From NCBI RefSeq assembly GCF_003003095.1, contig NZ_PVTT01000001.1, positions 186,001-250,000 on the forward strand: 64,000 nt of DNA, read 5' to 3'. Shown here one piece after another: positions 1-8,744 of this stretch. Every line of letters starts with the position of its first letter. Position 1 is the stretch's first letter. The notes beneath the pieces are model-generated. The model did not search any database and was not told the origin of the DNA. It saw only the letters and a list, made by a program, of their open reading frames with translations. Made by a program: the position numbers and the translations under genes. Origin of the DNA: Hasllibacter halocynthiae (GTDB taxonomy: Bacteria > Pseudomonadota > Alphaproteobacteria > Rhodobacterales > Rhodobacteraceae).

Positions 1-1
1 C

Positions 2-346
2 ACGATCCGCGGCGGCACCTTCGAGGGGCGGAACGTCCGCATCCCCGGCCTGACGGCGCCGGACGGCGAGGCGACGGTGGGCTTCCGCGCCGAGGACGCC
101 GCCATCGCCCCCACCTCGGCCGAGATCGACGCGAAGGTCTACACGATGGAGCTTCTGGGCGACGCCACCATGATCGCCGTGAAGGCGGGGGGCGAGCTCG
201 TGTCCGTCAAGGCCCCGAAGGAGTACCGGGCCGAGATCGGCGCCCCGGTCAGCATCAGCGTGCCCGCCGCCATCTGCCACGTCTTCGACGGCACGTCGGG
301 CAGGCGCGTCGCCGGGCCCGCGCCCCTCGTGGCCGAGCCGGCCTGA
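2..346 (+). CDS. ABC transporter ATP-binding protein, C-terminal end (TOBE domain), partial
   Basis: This is the 3' end of an ABC ATPase gene cut by the window edge. The frame is open from base 2 and the visible 114 residues hold no Walker or signature motif. They match the C-terminal regulatory/TOBE region of the MalK/UgpC group, including the characteristic GFRAEDA segment followed by a beta-rich stretch. Such ATPases energise uptake of sugars, polyols or glycerol-3-phosphate at the inner membrane. The substrate cannot be told from this fragment, and the rest of the transporter must lie upstream of the window. The family assignment is good; the specificity is unknown. Confidence 0.8.
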   Translation, partial: TIRGGTFEGRNVRIPGLTAPDGEATVGFRAEDAAIAPTSAEIDAKVYTMELLGDATMIAVKAGGELVSVKAPKEYRAEIGAPVSISVPAAICHVFDGTSGRRVAGPAPLVAEPA

Positions 347-398
347 CGCTGCGGACGACCTTGCGGTCGCGGCCGATGCGCCCCTAGCCTCGGCGCCG

Positions 399-980
399 AT
401 GTCCACGATCGCCCTCCGCCTCGCCGTGCTCGCGGCCTTCGTCGCGCTGCTCTGGGTGGTGCAGGCGGTGAACTGGCTCCTGGGCTACGCGCTCACGCCG
501 CTCTTCGGGCTGGTTCCGCGGCACCTCTACGGGCTCGACGGCATCGTCGGGATGCCGCTCCTGCACGGCAGCTTCGGGCACCTGATGTCGAACACGCCGC
601 CCCTTCTCGTAATGGGCGGCCTCCTCGCGGCGACGGCCACGCGCGCGCTCGCCGCCGTCAACGCGGTGATCGTGGGGCTGGGTGGCGCGCTCACCTGGCT
701 CTTCGCGACGCCCGCGATCCACATCGGGGCGTCCGGCCTCGTCTTCGGCTGGTTCGGCTTCCTGCTCGCGCGGGGACTGATCGACCGCTCGCCCGTCACG
801 CTGGGCGCGGCGGCGCTGGTCGGGGCGCTCTACGGCGCGATGATCTGGGGCGTTCTTCCCGGAAGTGTCGGCATCTCGTGGGAGGGGCACCTCTTCGGCT
901 TCCTCGCCGGGTGCGCGGCGGCCTGGCTCGTGCGCACCCACGTCCACGCCCCCCGCATGCGCGAGGTCGAGCGGCGCTAG
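399..980 (+). CDS. Rhomboid family intramembrane serine protease
   Basis: A 193-residue polytopic membrane protein with about six hydrophobic segments. The rhomboid dyad is visible: Ser112 in GASG and His164 in the WEGHLFGF segment. The HGSFGHLMSN stretch (residues 56-65) matches the conserved loop before the second membrane helix. Rhomboids cut membrane proteins within or next to a transmembrane helix; the substrate here is unknown. It starts about 50 bases after the ABC ATPase gene on the same strand and is followed by a hemolysin III gene. No linked partner suggests a specific role. Confidence 0.88.
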   Translation: MSTIALRLAVLAAFVALLWVVQAVNWLLGYALTPLFGLVPRHLYGLDGIVGMPLLHGSFGHLMSNTPPLLVMGGLLAATATRALAAVNAVIVGLGGALTWLFATPAIHIGASGLVFGWFGFLLARGLIDRSPVTLGAAALVGALYGAMIWGVLPGSVGISWEGHLFGFLAGCAAAWLVRTHVHAPRMREVERR

Positions 981-1052
981 CCCGGCCCGCCGCCACGAAA
1001 TCGTCACCTCACGTCAACGGAACCGAACACGATGCGCCCTAGCTTCCCCTCC

Positions 1053-1727
1053 ATGGCGAACGCTGATTTCTTCCCCCCCGGCCACCGCCGCTACACCGCG
1101 CGCGAGGAGGTGCTCCACGCCCTGTCGCACGGGATCGGGGTGCCCCTCGGGATCGCCGCGCTCGTGGTGCTGGTCCTGCGGGCCGAGGGCGGGGTCGCGG
1201 TCTCGACCGCGGCGATCTACGGCGCCTCCGTGATCGCGGTCTATCTCGCCTCGACCCTCTATCACGCGACCTTCCGCACGCGCTGGCAGGGGTTCTTCCG
1301 CACGATGGACCACGCCGCGATCTACCTGAAGATCGCCGGGACCTACACGCCGCTCGCGCTCCTGGCGCTGCCGCCGACCACGGGGATCGTCCTCCTGACC
1401 GTGGTCTGGACACTTGCCGTGACGGGCATCGCGACGAAGGTCTGGAACCGCAACCTGCCCGCCGCCGCCCGGGCCGAGCGTCTGTCCCTCCTCTTCTATC
1501 TCGGGATGGGCTGGGCTGGGGTCTTCGCGGTCTGGCCGCTCTGGCAGACGCTGGGGCCGGTCGGGTTCGCCTGGCTCCTCGGCGGCGGCTTCTGCTTCAC
1601 CGTGGGCGCGTGGATCTACTCCATGCACGAGCGGATGTACTCGCACCTCTGGTGGCACGTCTTCACCATGGCCGGCAGCGCCTGCCACTTCGTCCTGATC
1701 TGGCGCGTGCTCGGCCCGGCGGGTTGA
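1053..1727 (+). CDS. Hemolysin III family (PAQR/YqfA-like) membrane protein
   Basis: A 224-residue protein with seven predicted hydrophobic segments. It carries conserved family marks: the EEVLHALSHGIG start, the STLYHATF segment, a RTMDHAAIYLKIAGTYTP stretch and a C-terminal HLWWHVFTMAGSACHF segment with the histidines thought to bind metal in the PAQR superfamily. The bacterial family is named for a haemolytic member, but its physiological role is largely unknown. The start is placed at the second in-frame ATG because the residues from there resemble family N-termini; an ATG at 1032 is also possible. It faces the SnoaL-like gene at 1740. Confidence 0.85.
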   Translation: MANADFFPPGHRRYTAREEVLHALSHGIGVPLGIAALVVLVLRAEGGVAVSTAAIYGASVIAVYLASTLYHATFRTRWQGFFRTMDHAAIYLKIAGTYTPLALLALPPTTGIVLLTVVWTLAVTGIATKVWNRNLPAAARAERLSLLFYLGMGWAGVFAVWPLWQTLGPVGFAWLLGGGFCFTVGAWIYSMHERMYSHLWWHVFTMAGSACHFVLIWRVLGPAG

Positions 1728-1742
1728 GGGGCGAGGCCCTCA
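1725..1742. terminator. Short bidirectional hairpin between convergent genes
   Basis: TGAGGG (1725-1730) can pair with CCCTCA (1737-1742) around a six-base loop. The two arms contain the stop codons of the hemolysin III gene (plus) and the SnoaL-like gene (minus). No T-run follows on either strand, so termination here is inferred from position only. Confidence 0.35.
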
Positions 1743-2708
1743 GCCCGTCGCCAGCACGATCTGCCGCCAGACGGCCGTCTCGTCGAACAGGGTCCATTCC
1801 CGCCGGATGCCGCGGGGCCCCAGCTCGGCGTGGGTCATCCCCATGACGTGGATCTCCGCCCCCGAGGGCGCGCCGAACGTGCCCGGCCCGTCGTGCCGCC
1901 CGCTCAGCGACCAGCGGACGGCGGCGCGGGGCGGCATCATGGGATCGTCCCGGCCCATCGCGTGGTGCACCTCGAAGCGTCCGGACGGCACCGCCGAGGC
2001 GAGCCCGGCCCAGAAGGCGGACGCGTCGTTCCAGCCGTGCCCGTCGCGGTGCCCGGGATGATGCAGCGCCGCGCCCCTGTCCCAGCCCTCCCGGATCGTG
2101 GCGGGGTCCTTCGTCGCGCCGCGCAGCGCCTCGGCCAGCGCGGCGCCCGCCTCGTGCCCGTCGCCCGCGCCCCCGTACGGCCCCGCCACGTCGCGCGCGG
2201 GGGCGAAGGGCCTCACGCACCGGTCCGGCCCCCCCTCGCGGGCGATCTGCAGGCGCACCCAGGCCGGCACCTCCCAGCCCATCTGCCGCACGATGGCGCC
2301 CTGGTCGCGCACCAGCCATTCGTCCCGGACCGCGCCGCCCTCGCAGTAGCAGTCCGCGATGATGCGGTAGCGCAGGCGCCGCCCCGTGGGCGGCCCGTAG
2401 GCCCCCGGCGCCGAATGGGTCGCCCAGCAGAGCAGCCGGTGCGAGGAGAGGAAGCCCTTCCCCCAGGGCATCCAGATCACGTCCTCGCCCGGAAGCTCGC
2501 GGTCGGGGAACTCCGCGAGGGTGCCCAGCGTGGCCGCGACGATGCCGCCGTTGCCCACCACGACCGACGCGGGCGAGCGGACGACCAGCCCGTCCGCGTA
2601 GAGGCCGCGCAGCGTGTCCACGCGCCGCTCCTCCCAGATCTCGCGGGTGATGCCGAGGACGTAGTCCTCCGGCGTGGCGAACCGTTCCTGGAAGCCTGCC
2701 GGGATCAA
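1740..2708 (-). CDS. SnoaL-like / NTF2-fold protein with two domains
   Basis: About 322 residues that look like two tandem SnoaL/NTF2-fold units, roughly residues 5-150 and 170-320. The family includes polyketide cyclases, dehydratase-like enzymes and non-catalytic ligand binders, so no reaction can be assigned. The gene is the last of the soeA-soeB-soeC operon. No ATG lies near its beginning; the best start is a TTG at 2708 that overlaps the soeC stop as TTGA, and the first residues (IPAGFQERFATPEDYVLG) read as coding from there. A second protein of the same two-domain type is encoded at 62872-63903 behind an HpsN-like dehydrogenase. Confidence 0.75.
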   Translation of the reverse strand: MIPAGFQERFATPEDYVLGITREIWEERRVDTLRGLYADGLVVRSPASVVVGNGGIVAATLGTLAEFPDRELPGEDVIWMPWGKGFLSSHRLLCWATHSAPGAYGPPTGRRLRYRIIADCYCEGGAVRDEWLVRDQGAIVRQMGWEVPAWVRLQIAREGGPDRCVRPFAPARDVAGPYGGAGDGHEAGAALAEALRGATKDPATIREGWDRGAALHHPGHRDGHGWNDASAFWAGLASAVPSGRFEVHHAMGRDDPMMPPRAAVRWSLSGRHDGPGTFGAPSGAEIHVMGMTHAELGPRGIRREWTLFDETAVWRQIVLATG

Positions 2709-3583
2709 GTCGTCCGCCCCCCCGGCGCGCCGTAGTAGAGGCCCACGGTATGCTCCGCCTCCGCGAAGAACAGCCACCGCTGCGCGAGGATTCCGGCCGC
2801 GAAGCACAGCAGCGCGACGAGCCCCGCCGCGTGCGAAGGCACCAGCAGCAGCAGGAACGTCGGGGCCACGACCGCGAGGAGAAGCGCGATCAGCCGCAGC
2901 CGATCGGCATGGCGGCGCCCGACGCGGAACACCATCTCGTGCGTCAGGTAGCTCTCGCCCGTATGGGGGCGCTCCAGCGGCTCGACGCGCGCGCCCAGCC
3001 CCGTGGCGGTCCCGACCGTCTGCCCCAGGGCGGCGAACGCGTCGTCGCCGCGGCGCCACGTCGCCACCTGCAGCACCCCCGCCGCGAGGAGGATCATCGC
3101 AGCGAGCCAGGTCTGCGCCGCCAGGATCGCCCCCCCGCCCAGGCACCAGAGGAGGAAGGTCGCCGGCGTCGTCCAGTGGTGCCAGCGCGGCACCGCCCGG
3201 ATCGAGGCGTAGATCATCGCCGTGCACAGCACCGTCAGAAGGCAGAGCGCCGCCGACAGAAGGCCGAGGAGGGGGACGGGCGCCCCCAGCACGGCCGTGA
3301 GCGCGAAGAGCGACGCCGCCAGGAGCGCGCCCACCGCCGCCCAGGCCTCCCGCGAGAGCCAGGAGGTGCGCCATTGCGTGAACGACCGCCAGGCCCGCTC
3401 CGGCCGGCCGAGGTGGAAGGTCGAGGACACGAGGCCCGCGACCGCCAGCCCCAGCCCGATCCCGTGGAAGGCGGCCGCGGCCGGGCCCACCGGCTGGATC
3501 GCCCCCACCCCGAGGAAGACCAGCAGCCCGAAGCCCAGCCCCGACAGGGTCGAGAAAAGGATGATCGATGGCGCCGGATGCAT
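2705..3583 (-). CDS. soeC: Sulfite dehydrogenase-type membrane anchor subunit (DmsC-like)
   Basis: A 292-residue integral membrane protein with about eight hydrophobic helices and the DmsC/SoeC signature STFHLGRPERAWRSF near residue 55, followed by TQWRTSWLSREAW. In complexes of this type the subunit anchors the molybdenum and iron-sulfur subunits to the inner membrane and passes electrons to or from quinone. The ATG overlaps the soeB stop by one base (TGATG), which implies translational coupling. The Soe assignment rests on the gene order and on subunit sizes typical of the SoeABC enzymes known from Allochromatium and roseobacters. A DmsABC-type reductase cannot be excluded from sequence alone. 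Confidence 0.78.
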   Translation of the reverse strand: MHPAPSIILFSTLSGLGFGLLVFLGVGAIQPVGPAAAAFHGIGLGLAVAGLVSSTFHLGRPERAWRSFTQWRTSWLSREAWAAVGALLAASLFALTAVLGAPVPLLGLLSAALCLLTVLCTAMIYASIRAVPRWHHWTTPATFLLWCLGGGAILAAQTWLAAMILLAAGVLQVATWRRGDDAFAALGQTVGTATGLGARVEPLERPHTGESYLTHEMVFRVGRRHADRLRLIALLLAVVAPTFLLLLVPSHAAGLVALLCFAAGILAQRWLFFAEAEHTVGLYYGAPGGRTT

Positions 3584-4323
3584 CAGAGCTTCCCCAGCTG
3601 CCGGTCGAGCCAGCCCAGAAGGCCCGAAGGCTCCTCCGCGACGGGCTCGAGCAGGGGGGCGAGGACGTCGACCCTCTCGTCCTTCGGACGCGGCGGCAGG
3701 TACTTGTTGACGGGCCGCGTGCCGAGGTCCGGCATCAGGTCGAACCCCTCTCGCGCGGCCACCATGCGCGACGCCGCGCTCTCCGGATCGGCGAGGTCGC
3801 CGAAATGCCGCGCGTTCGAGGGGCATGTGCGCACGCAGGCCGGCTCGCGGTCCCGCTCGGGCAGGGCGTCGTTGTAGATGCGGTCCACGCAGAGCGTGCA
3901 CTTCTTCATCACCCCGGCGGAGGGGTCGCGCTCGCGCGCGCCGTAGGGGCAGGCCCAGGCGCAGAGGCCGCAGCCGATGCAGGCCGCCTCGTTCACCAGC
4001 ACGATCCCGTCCTCCGCCCGCTTCAGCGAGGCGCCCGTGGGGCAGACGGTGACGCAGGGCGCGTCCTCGCAGTGCAGGCAGGACTTGGGGAAGTGGACGG
4101 TCTGCGCCGCCCCCTCCTCCGGCACGACCTCGTAGGAGTGGACGCGGTTCAGGAACGTCCCCTCGGGCTCGGCGCCGTAGGGATCGCGGTCCGACAGGGG
4201 CGCGCCGTAGGCCGCGTCGTTCCACCCTTTGCAGGCGATCACGCAGGCATGGCACCCGACGCAGATGTCGAGGTCGATCACCAAGCCGAGGCTCCGCTCG
4301 GTGCCGGCCGGAAGCATCGTCAT
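3583..4323 (-). CDS. soeB: Sulfite dehydrogenase-type iron-sulfur subunit (four 4Fe-4S clusters)
   Basis: A 246-residue ferredoxin-type electron transfer subunit. Sixteen cysteines form four cluster motifs: C21/24/27/31, C82/85/90/94, C115/118/121/125 and C142/145/163/167, the classic pattern of DmsB/PsrB/SoeB proteins. No signal peptide is present, which agrees with a complex facing the cytoplasm, as reported for SoeABC. The ATG at 4323 lies in an ATGA overlap with the stop of soeA, and the gene couples to soeC downstream. Its job is to carry electrons between the molybdenum subunit and the membrane anchor. Confidence 0.82.
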   Translation of the reverse strand: MTMLPAGTERSLGLVIDLDICVGCHACVIACKGWNDAAYGAPLSDRDPYGAEPEGTFLNRVHSYEVVPEEGAAQTVHFPKSCLHCEDAPCVTVCPTGASLKRAEDGIVLVNEAACIGCGLCAWACPYGARERDPSAGVMKKCTLCVDRIYNDALPERDREPACVRTCPSNARHFGDLADPESAASRMVAAREGFDLMPDLGTRPVNKYLPPRPKDERVDVLAPLLEPVAEEPSGLLGWLDRQLGKL

Positions 4324-7154
4324 CCCTCGGCCTCCGGCTCGCGCCGCGCGCCGTCCGGGCGGCCGTCCCCCGTCACGGGCGGCACGCCCAGCGGGTCGAG
4401 GACGGGCCGCGCCTGCGCCCGGGCCTCGGCCTTCTCGACCCGGACGCGCAGGTCGAACCAGGCCGCCTGGCCCGTCACCGGGTCCGAGTTCGCGAACCGT
4501 TGCCCGCCCTTCGGCGGCAGCAGCTCGTGAATCAGGTGGTTCATCAGGAAGCCCTTGGTGGCCTCGGGCGCGTCCGCGTCCAGGCCCCAGGCCCTCTTGC
4601 GCTTGCCGATCGCGTTCCATGTCCAGACCGTGCGCGGGTTCAGCGCCCGCTGCACCTGCACGGGCACGGTGATCTCGCCATGGGGCGAGGTGACGCGCGC
4701 CCAGTCCCCGTCCCGCAGCCCCTCGGCCTCGGCGACGGCGGGCGGGATGAACAGCGGGTTCGTCCCGTGGATCTGCCGCAGCCATGCGTTCTGCGAGCCC
4801 CAGGAATGGTACATCGCCATCGGCCGCTGCGTCAGCGCGTGCAGCGGATACTCCTCCGCCCCGTTCGCTTCCGCGCAGTCCCACCAGACGGGCAGGGGGT
4901 CCATCTGCCGGTGCAGCGCCGCGCGCCGGTCCTCGGGCGGGCGGGGGTCGCGCTTTCCCTCCGCCGCCAGCTGGAACCGCCTCAGGGGCGCGGACCACAG
5001 CTCGAACAGGTAGGGCTGCGGCACGTCGAAGAGGCCGATCCCCACCGCCCAGTCCTGGTAGCCGGCGTTGAACGGCTTCATGTAGCGCGCGCCCTCCGGG
5101 ACGTGGGACGTCCAGAAGCCCCCCGCCTCCTTGTAGCGCTCGATCTGCTCGGGGTTCGGCCCGCCGCGCCCGTGGCTCTTCCCGTCCCCCCTCCAGCCCG
5201 CGAGGGGCCCCACCCCGGGCCGCCGCTCGTGGTTCTGGATGTAGTCGGCGTAGTCCGCGTAGGCCGGGGTGCCGTCCTGCTCCACGAAGCCCGGCAGGCC
5301 CAGCTTCGCGCCCAGCTGCACCAGCGCCGTCTGGAAGCCGCGCACCTCGCGGCCGGGCTCGACCACCGGCCAGCGGATCGCGTCCGCGGCGGCGTCCGCC
5401 TCGCAGATCGGGCGGTCCAGCAGCGAGATGCAGTCGTGCCGCTCGAGATAGGTCGTGTCGGGCAGGATCAGGTCGGCATAGGCCACCATCTCCGAGGCGT
5501 AGGCGTCGGAGTAGATCACCTTCGGGATGCGGTAGCCGCCGTCCTCGCCCCGCGCGGTCAGCGCCTCCATCGCCCGCCCCGGCGACATGGAGGAGTTCCA
5601 CGCCATGTTCGCCATGTACATCATCACGACGTCCACGCCGTAGGGATCGCCCTTCGCCGCGTTGCCCAAGACCATGTGCATCAGCCCGTGCGCGGCCAGC
5701 GGCGCGTCCCAGGAATACGCCTTGTCGATTCGCTTCGGGCCGCCGTCCTCCCCGACCAGCAGGTCCTCCGGGCCCCTGGGATAGCCCAGGTGCGGGCCGT
5801 CCAGCGGCTGCCCGGGCACGGCGTTCGCATGGGGGCGGGGATGGGCGTCCACGGGCTTGGGGTAGGGCGGCTTGAACCGGAAGCCGCCCGGCGCCTCGAC
5901 GCTGCCGATCAGCGCCTGCAGCAGGTGGATCGCGCGGGCCGTCTGGAACCCGTTGGCATGGGCCGACACGCCCCGCATCGCGTGCATCGCGACGGGGCGC
6001 GCCTGCCAGCCCTCGTGCCGCTCGCCGCGGAAGTCGGTCCAGGCGCCGGGGACGAACTCCGCGTCCTCGAAGGCCGCGCGCGCGATCTCGCCGGCCAGTT
6101 GTCGGATGCGCGCCGCCGGGATGCCCGTCCGCCCCTCGACCGCCTCGGGCGCGTAGTCGTCCGCGAGGTATCGCCCGGCGATGCGGTGGAACGCGCTCTC
6201 GTGGCGGTGGCCGCCCCGGTCCAGCGTGCCGGTCAGGAGGGGGCGCACCCCTTCGCCGTTCCAGGGCGCGGGCCTCCCCGTCCGCCGGTCGATGACCAGG
6301 GGCTCCCCGTCCTCGCCGGTGAGCGGCAGGAGGTGATCGGGGCTCTCGGGGTCGCCGTCCAGGAGGACCGGGGCGTTGGTCCACCGCGCGAGGTAGTCCG
6401 CGTCGATCCGCCCGGCCTTCAGGAGAAGGTGGATCAGCGAGAGCACCAGCAGCCCGTCCGTGCCCGGCGTGATCCCGTACCAGTCGTCCGCGACCGCGTT
6501 GTAGCCCGTGCGGACCGGGTTGATCCCGACGATCTTGCCGCCCCGCCCCTTCAGCCGGCCGATCCCCATCTTGATCGGGTTCGAATCGTGGTCCTCCGCC
6601 ACGCCGAACAGAAGGAACAGCTTCGCGCGGTCCCAGTCGGGCTGCCCGAACTCCCAGAACGCGCCGCCGAGGGTGTAGATGCCCCCCGCCGCCATGTTGA
6701 CCGAGCAGAAGCCCCCGTGCGCGGCGTAGTTCGGGGTGCCGAACGCCTGCGCCCACCACGACGTGAAGCTTTGCGACTGGTCGCGGCCGGTGAAGAAGGC
6801 CAGCTTCTTGGGGTCGCTCTCGCGCACGGGGGCCAGCCAGGACGCGGCGAGGTCCAGCGCCTCCTCCCAGGTGATCTCCTCGAACCGGCCCTCGCCCCGC
6901 TCGCCCACGCGGCGCAGCGGCGCGCGCAGCCGGGCGGGCGAATGGTGCTGCATCAGGCCGGCGCTGCCCTTGGCGCACAGGACGCCCCGGTTCACCGGAT
7001 GGTCGCGGTTGCCCTCGATGTAGGTGACGACCTTCCCGCCGCCGGGCCCGTCCCGGACGTGCACGTCGATCCCGCAGCGGCAGGCGCACATGTAGCAGGT
7101 CGTCTTGCGGACCTCGTCGCCGACCCGCGGCGTCAGGTTAGGATGATGTCCCAT
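4320..7154 (-). CDS. soeA: Molybdopterin oxidoreductase, probable sulfite dehydrogenase catalytic subunit
   Basis: A 944-residue member of the DMSO reductase family binding bis-molybdopterin guanine dinucleotide. An N-terminal 4Fe-4S motif is seen at C20, C23, C27 and C60. The segment around C150 (GGFCSVNMAAGG) sits where the family usually places the molybdenum ligand, which is inferred from position only. No twin-arginine signal precedes the cluster, so a cytoplasmic location is likely. The start at 7154 is chosen because GGGGAGGC lies just upstream; an in-frame ATG 16 codons earlier has no such support. With soeB and soeC it forms the three-subunit sulfite oxidising enzyme common in roseobacters, which converts sulfite to sulfate. 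Confidence 0.8.
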   Translation of the reverse strand: MGHHPNLTPRVGDEVRKTTCYMCACRCGIDVHVRDGPGGGKVVTYIEGNRDHPVNRGVLCAKGSAGLMQHHSPARLRAPLRRVGERGEGRFEEITWEEALDLAASWLAPVRESDPKKLAFFTGRDQSQSFTSWWAQAFGTPNYAAHGGFCSVNMAAGGIYTLGGAFWEFGQPDWDRAKLFLLFGVAEDHDSNPIKMGIGRLKGRGGKIVGINPVRTGYNAVADDWYGITPGTDGLLVLSLIHLLLKAGRIDADYLARWTNAPVLLDGDPESPDHLLPLTGEDGEPLVIDRRTGRPAPWNGEGVRPLLTGTLDRGGHRHESAFHRIAGRYLADDYAPEAVEGRTGIPAARIRQLAGEIARAAFEDAEFVPGAWTDFRGERHEGWQARPVAMHAMRGVSAHANGFQTARAIHLLQALIGSVEAPGGFRFKPPYPKPVDAHPRPHANAVPGQPLDGPHLGYPRGPEDLLVGEDGGPKRIDKAYSWDAPLAAHGLMHMVLGNAAKGDPYGVDVVMMYMANMAWNSSMSPGRAMEALTARGEDGGYRIPKVIYSDAYASEMVAYADLILPDTTYLERHDCISLLDRPICEADAAADAIRWPVVEPGREVRGFQTALVQLGAKLGLPGFVEQDGTPAYADYADYIQNHERRPGVGPLAGWRGDGKSHGRGGPNPEQIERYKEAGGFWTSHVPEGARYMKPFNAGYQDWAVGIGLFDVPQPYLFELWSAPLRRFQLAAEGKRDPRPPEDRRAALHRQMDPLPVWWDCAEANGAEEYPLHALTQRPMAMYHSWGSQNAWLRQIHGTNPLFIPPAVAEAEGLRDGDWARVTSPHGEITVPVQVQRALNPRTVWTWNAIGKRKRAWGLDADAPEATKGFLMNHLIHELLPPKGGQRFANSDPVTGQAAWFDLRVRVEKAEARAQARPVLDPLGVPPVTGDGRPDGARREPEAEG

Positions 7155-7258
7155 GCGGGCCTCCCCGCCGGGCGTTGTGGGAACGGGTGCACAGGTTTGC
7201 AAGGGCCGCCGCGCGGCGCGGCGATGGACCCTGCGGCGCCGGCATGCTGAAAGGCCCC

Positions 7259-8242
7259 ATGCAAGAGGCCGAAGCCGCCGTCGCCCGCGTCCTGGGCGAG
7301 TACGAGACCGCCCTGGGGGGGCTGCGCGCCGCCGTTCCCGCCCTCGCCCCCGCGCTGTCGCGGGCCCGTGCGCTGATCCTCGCGATGAAGGGCCGCCTCG
7401 TCGTCGCGGGCATGGGCAAGTCGGGGCACGTGGGGCGCAAGCTCGCCGCGACCTTCGCCTCGACCGGCACGCCCGCGATCTTCGTCCACCCGGCCGAGGC
7501 GTCGCATGGCGACCTCGGCATGGTGGCGGCGGACGACGTTCTCCTGATGCTCTCCTGGTCGGGCGAGACGCGCGAGCTGTCGGACCTGATCGGCCACGCC
7601 AAGCGCTACCGCATCCCCATCGTCTCGCTCACCGGGGCGAAGGGGGCCACGCTCGCCCGCCGCTCGGACGTCGCCCTCGTCCTGCCGATGGAGCGCGAGG
7701 CCTGCCCGATGGAGCTGGCGCCCACGACCTCGACCCTCCTGCAGCTCGCGATGGGCGACGCGCTCGCCATCGCGGTGCTGGAGGCGCGCGGCTTCGGTCC
7801 CGAGGACTTCCGCGGCTTCCACCCCGGCGGCAAGCTCGGCGCCGCCCTCCTGCCGGTGTCCGAGGTGATGCACGCCGGCGACCGGCTGCCGCTCGTGGAC
7901 GCCCGCACCTCCGTGCTCGAGACCGTGGCCGAGGTCGGCCGCAAGGGCTTCGGCATCGTGGGCGTCACCGAAGGGGGGCGGCTGGCGGGCGTGGTCACGG
8001 ACGGCGACCTGCGCCGCTACCTCGAGGCGAACGTGGGCGGCACGATGGCCGAGGTGATGCAGGGCCGCACCGCGGGCGAGATCATGACCCCCGGCGGCAT
8101 CACGATCGAGCCGGACCGCCTGGCCATGACGGCCCTTGCCACCCTGCGCGAGCGGCGCATCGGCGCCGCCTTCGTGACGGAAGGCGGCCGCCCCGTCGGC
8201 CTCGTCACCCTGCTCCAGCTCCTCGGCGTCGGGGTGGCCTGA
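7259..8242 (+). CDS. KpsF/GutQ family arabinose-5-phosphate isomerase (SIS + 2 CBS)
   Basis: A 327-residue sugar isomerase domain protein. The SIS domain occupies roughly residues 35-175 with the hallmark GMGKSGHVGRKLAATFASTG and HPAEASHGDLGM segments. Two CBS domains follow at about 200-255 and 270-325. The family interconverts D-ribulose-5-phosphate and D-arabinose-5-phosphate, the first step towards Kdo for lipopolysaccharide or capsule. The ATG at 7259 has AAAGG five bases upstream; an ATG at 7244 is an alternative. No other Kdo gene lies nearby. It is divergent from soeA with about 100 bases between. Confidence 0.88.
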   Translation: MQEAEAAVARVLGEYETALGGLRAAVPALAPALSRARALILAMKGRLVVAGMGKSGHVGRKLAATFASTGTPAIFVHPAEASHGDLGMVAADDVLLMLSWSGETRELSDLIGHAKRYRIPIVSLTGAKGATLARRSDVALVLPMEREACPMELAPTTSTLLQLAMGDALAIAVLEARGFGPEDFRGFHPGGKLGAALLPVSEVMHAGDRLPLVDARTSVLETVAEVGRKGFGIVGVTEGGRLAGVVTDGDLRRYLEANVGGTMAEVMQGRTAGEIMTPGGITIEPDRLAMTALATLRERRIGAAFVTEGGRPVGLVTLLQLLGVGVA

Positions 8243-8744
8243 GGGGGGCGCGGGGCTCCTCTCCCGGCGACTCCGGCGCGCGAAGCGCCGCGCGGAACGC
8301 GCCGCCTTCCTGGAACGGGCACGGCCCGCACGCCCCCGGCACGCCCCCGCCTGCCGCGCCCGGGTCCCATGCCGGACGGCCACGCCGCCGCATGGCCCGT
8401 CGCGCCCGGCCGGGGCCCGGACCGTTCCACGCCGCCCGTCCCGTCCCGGCCCGGCGCCGGGAACCTCCGCCCGAAGGAATCGCGTCGCCCGCGGGTCGCC
8501 GCGCCCGGCCTGCGCCGCGGCGCCCGGCCGGCGGGGTCTCGCCGCCCTCGGGCGATCGCAGGCCGGATCGCGCGTCCCCGCTTCCTCCACCCGGCCGGCC
8601 GGGGCAGCCCCCGCGCCTTCGGGCGCCCGTCGCGGGTCCGGGCGCCGAATCCGCGGCCTGCGCACCCGGGCCGACCCGGCAAGGCGCCCCTTCGGCTGCG
8701 GACGGGCCGGTCCCCTTCGCCGGCAGCGCGGGGGAGGCGGGCGC
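8243..8744. other. Very GC-rich intergenic stretch without a supported gene
   Basis: About 500 bases between the kpsF-type gene and the convergent fumarylacetoacetase gene. Long frames are open on both strands, but they are proline-, arginine- and glycine-rich, match no family I know and lack convincing ribosome binding sites. I see no RNA gene or clear terminator. Confidence 0.5.

Noticed and set aside
4500-7250. A plus-strand open frame of 916 codons opposite soeA
   Set aside because: It is antisense to a fully recognisable molybdoenzyme. Its translation is Arg/Val/Pro-rich and without family resemblance, a normal by-product of high GC.
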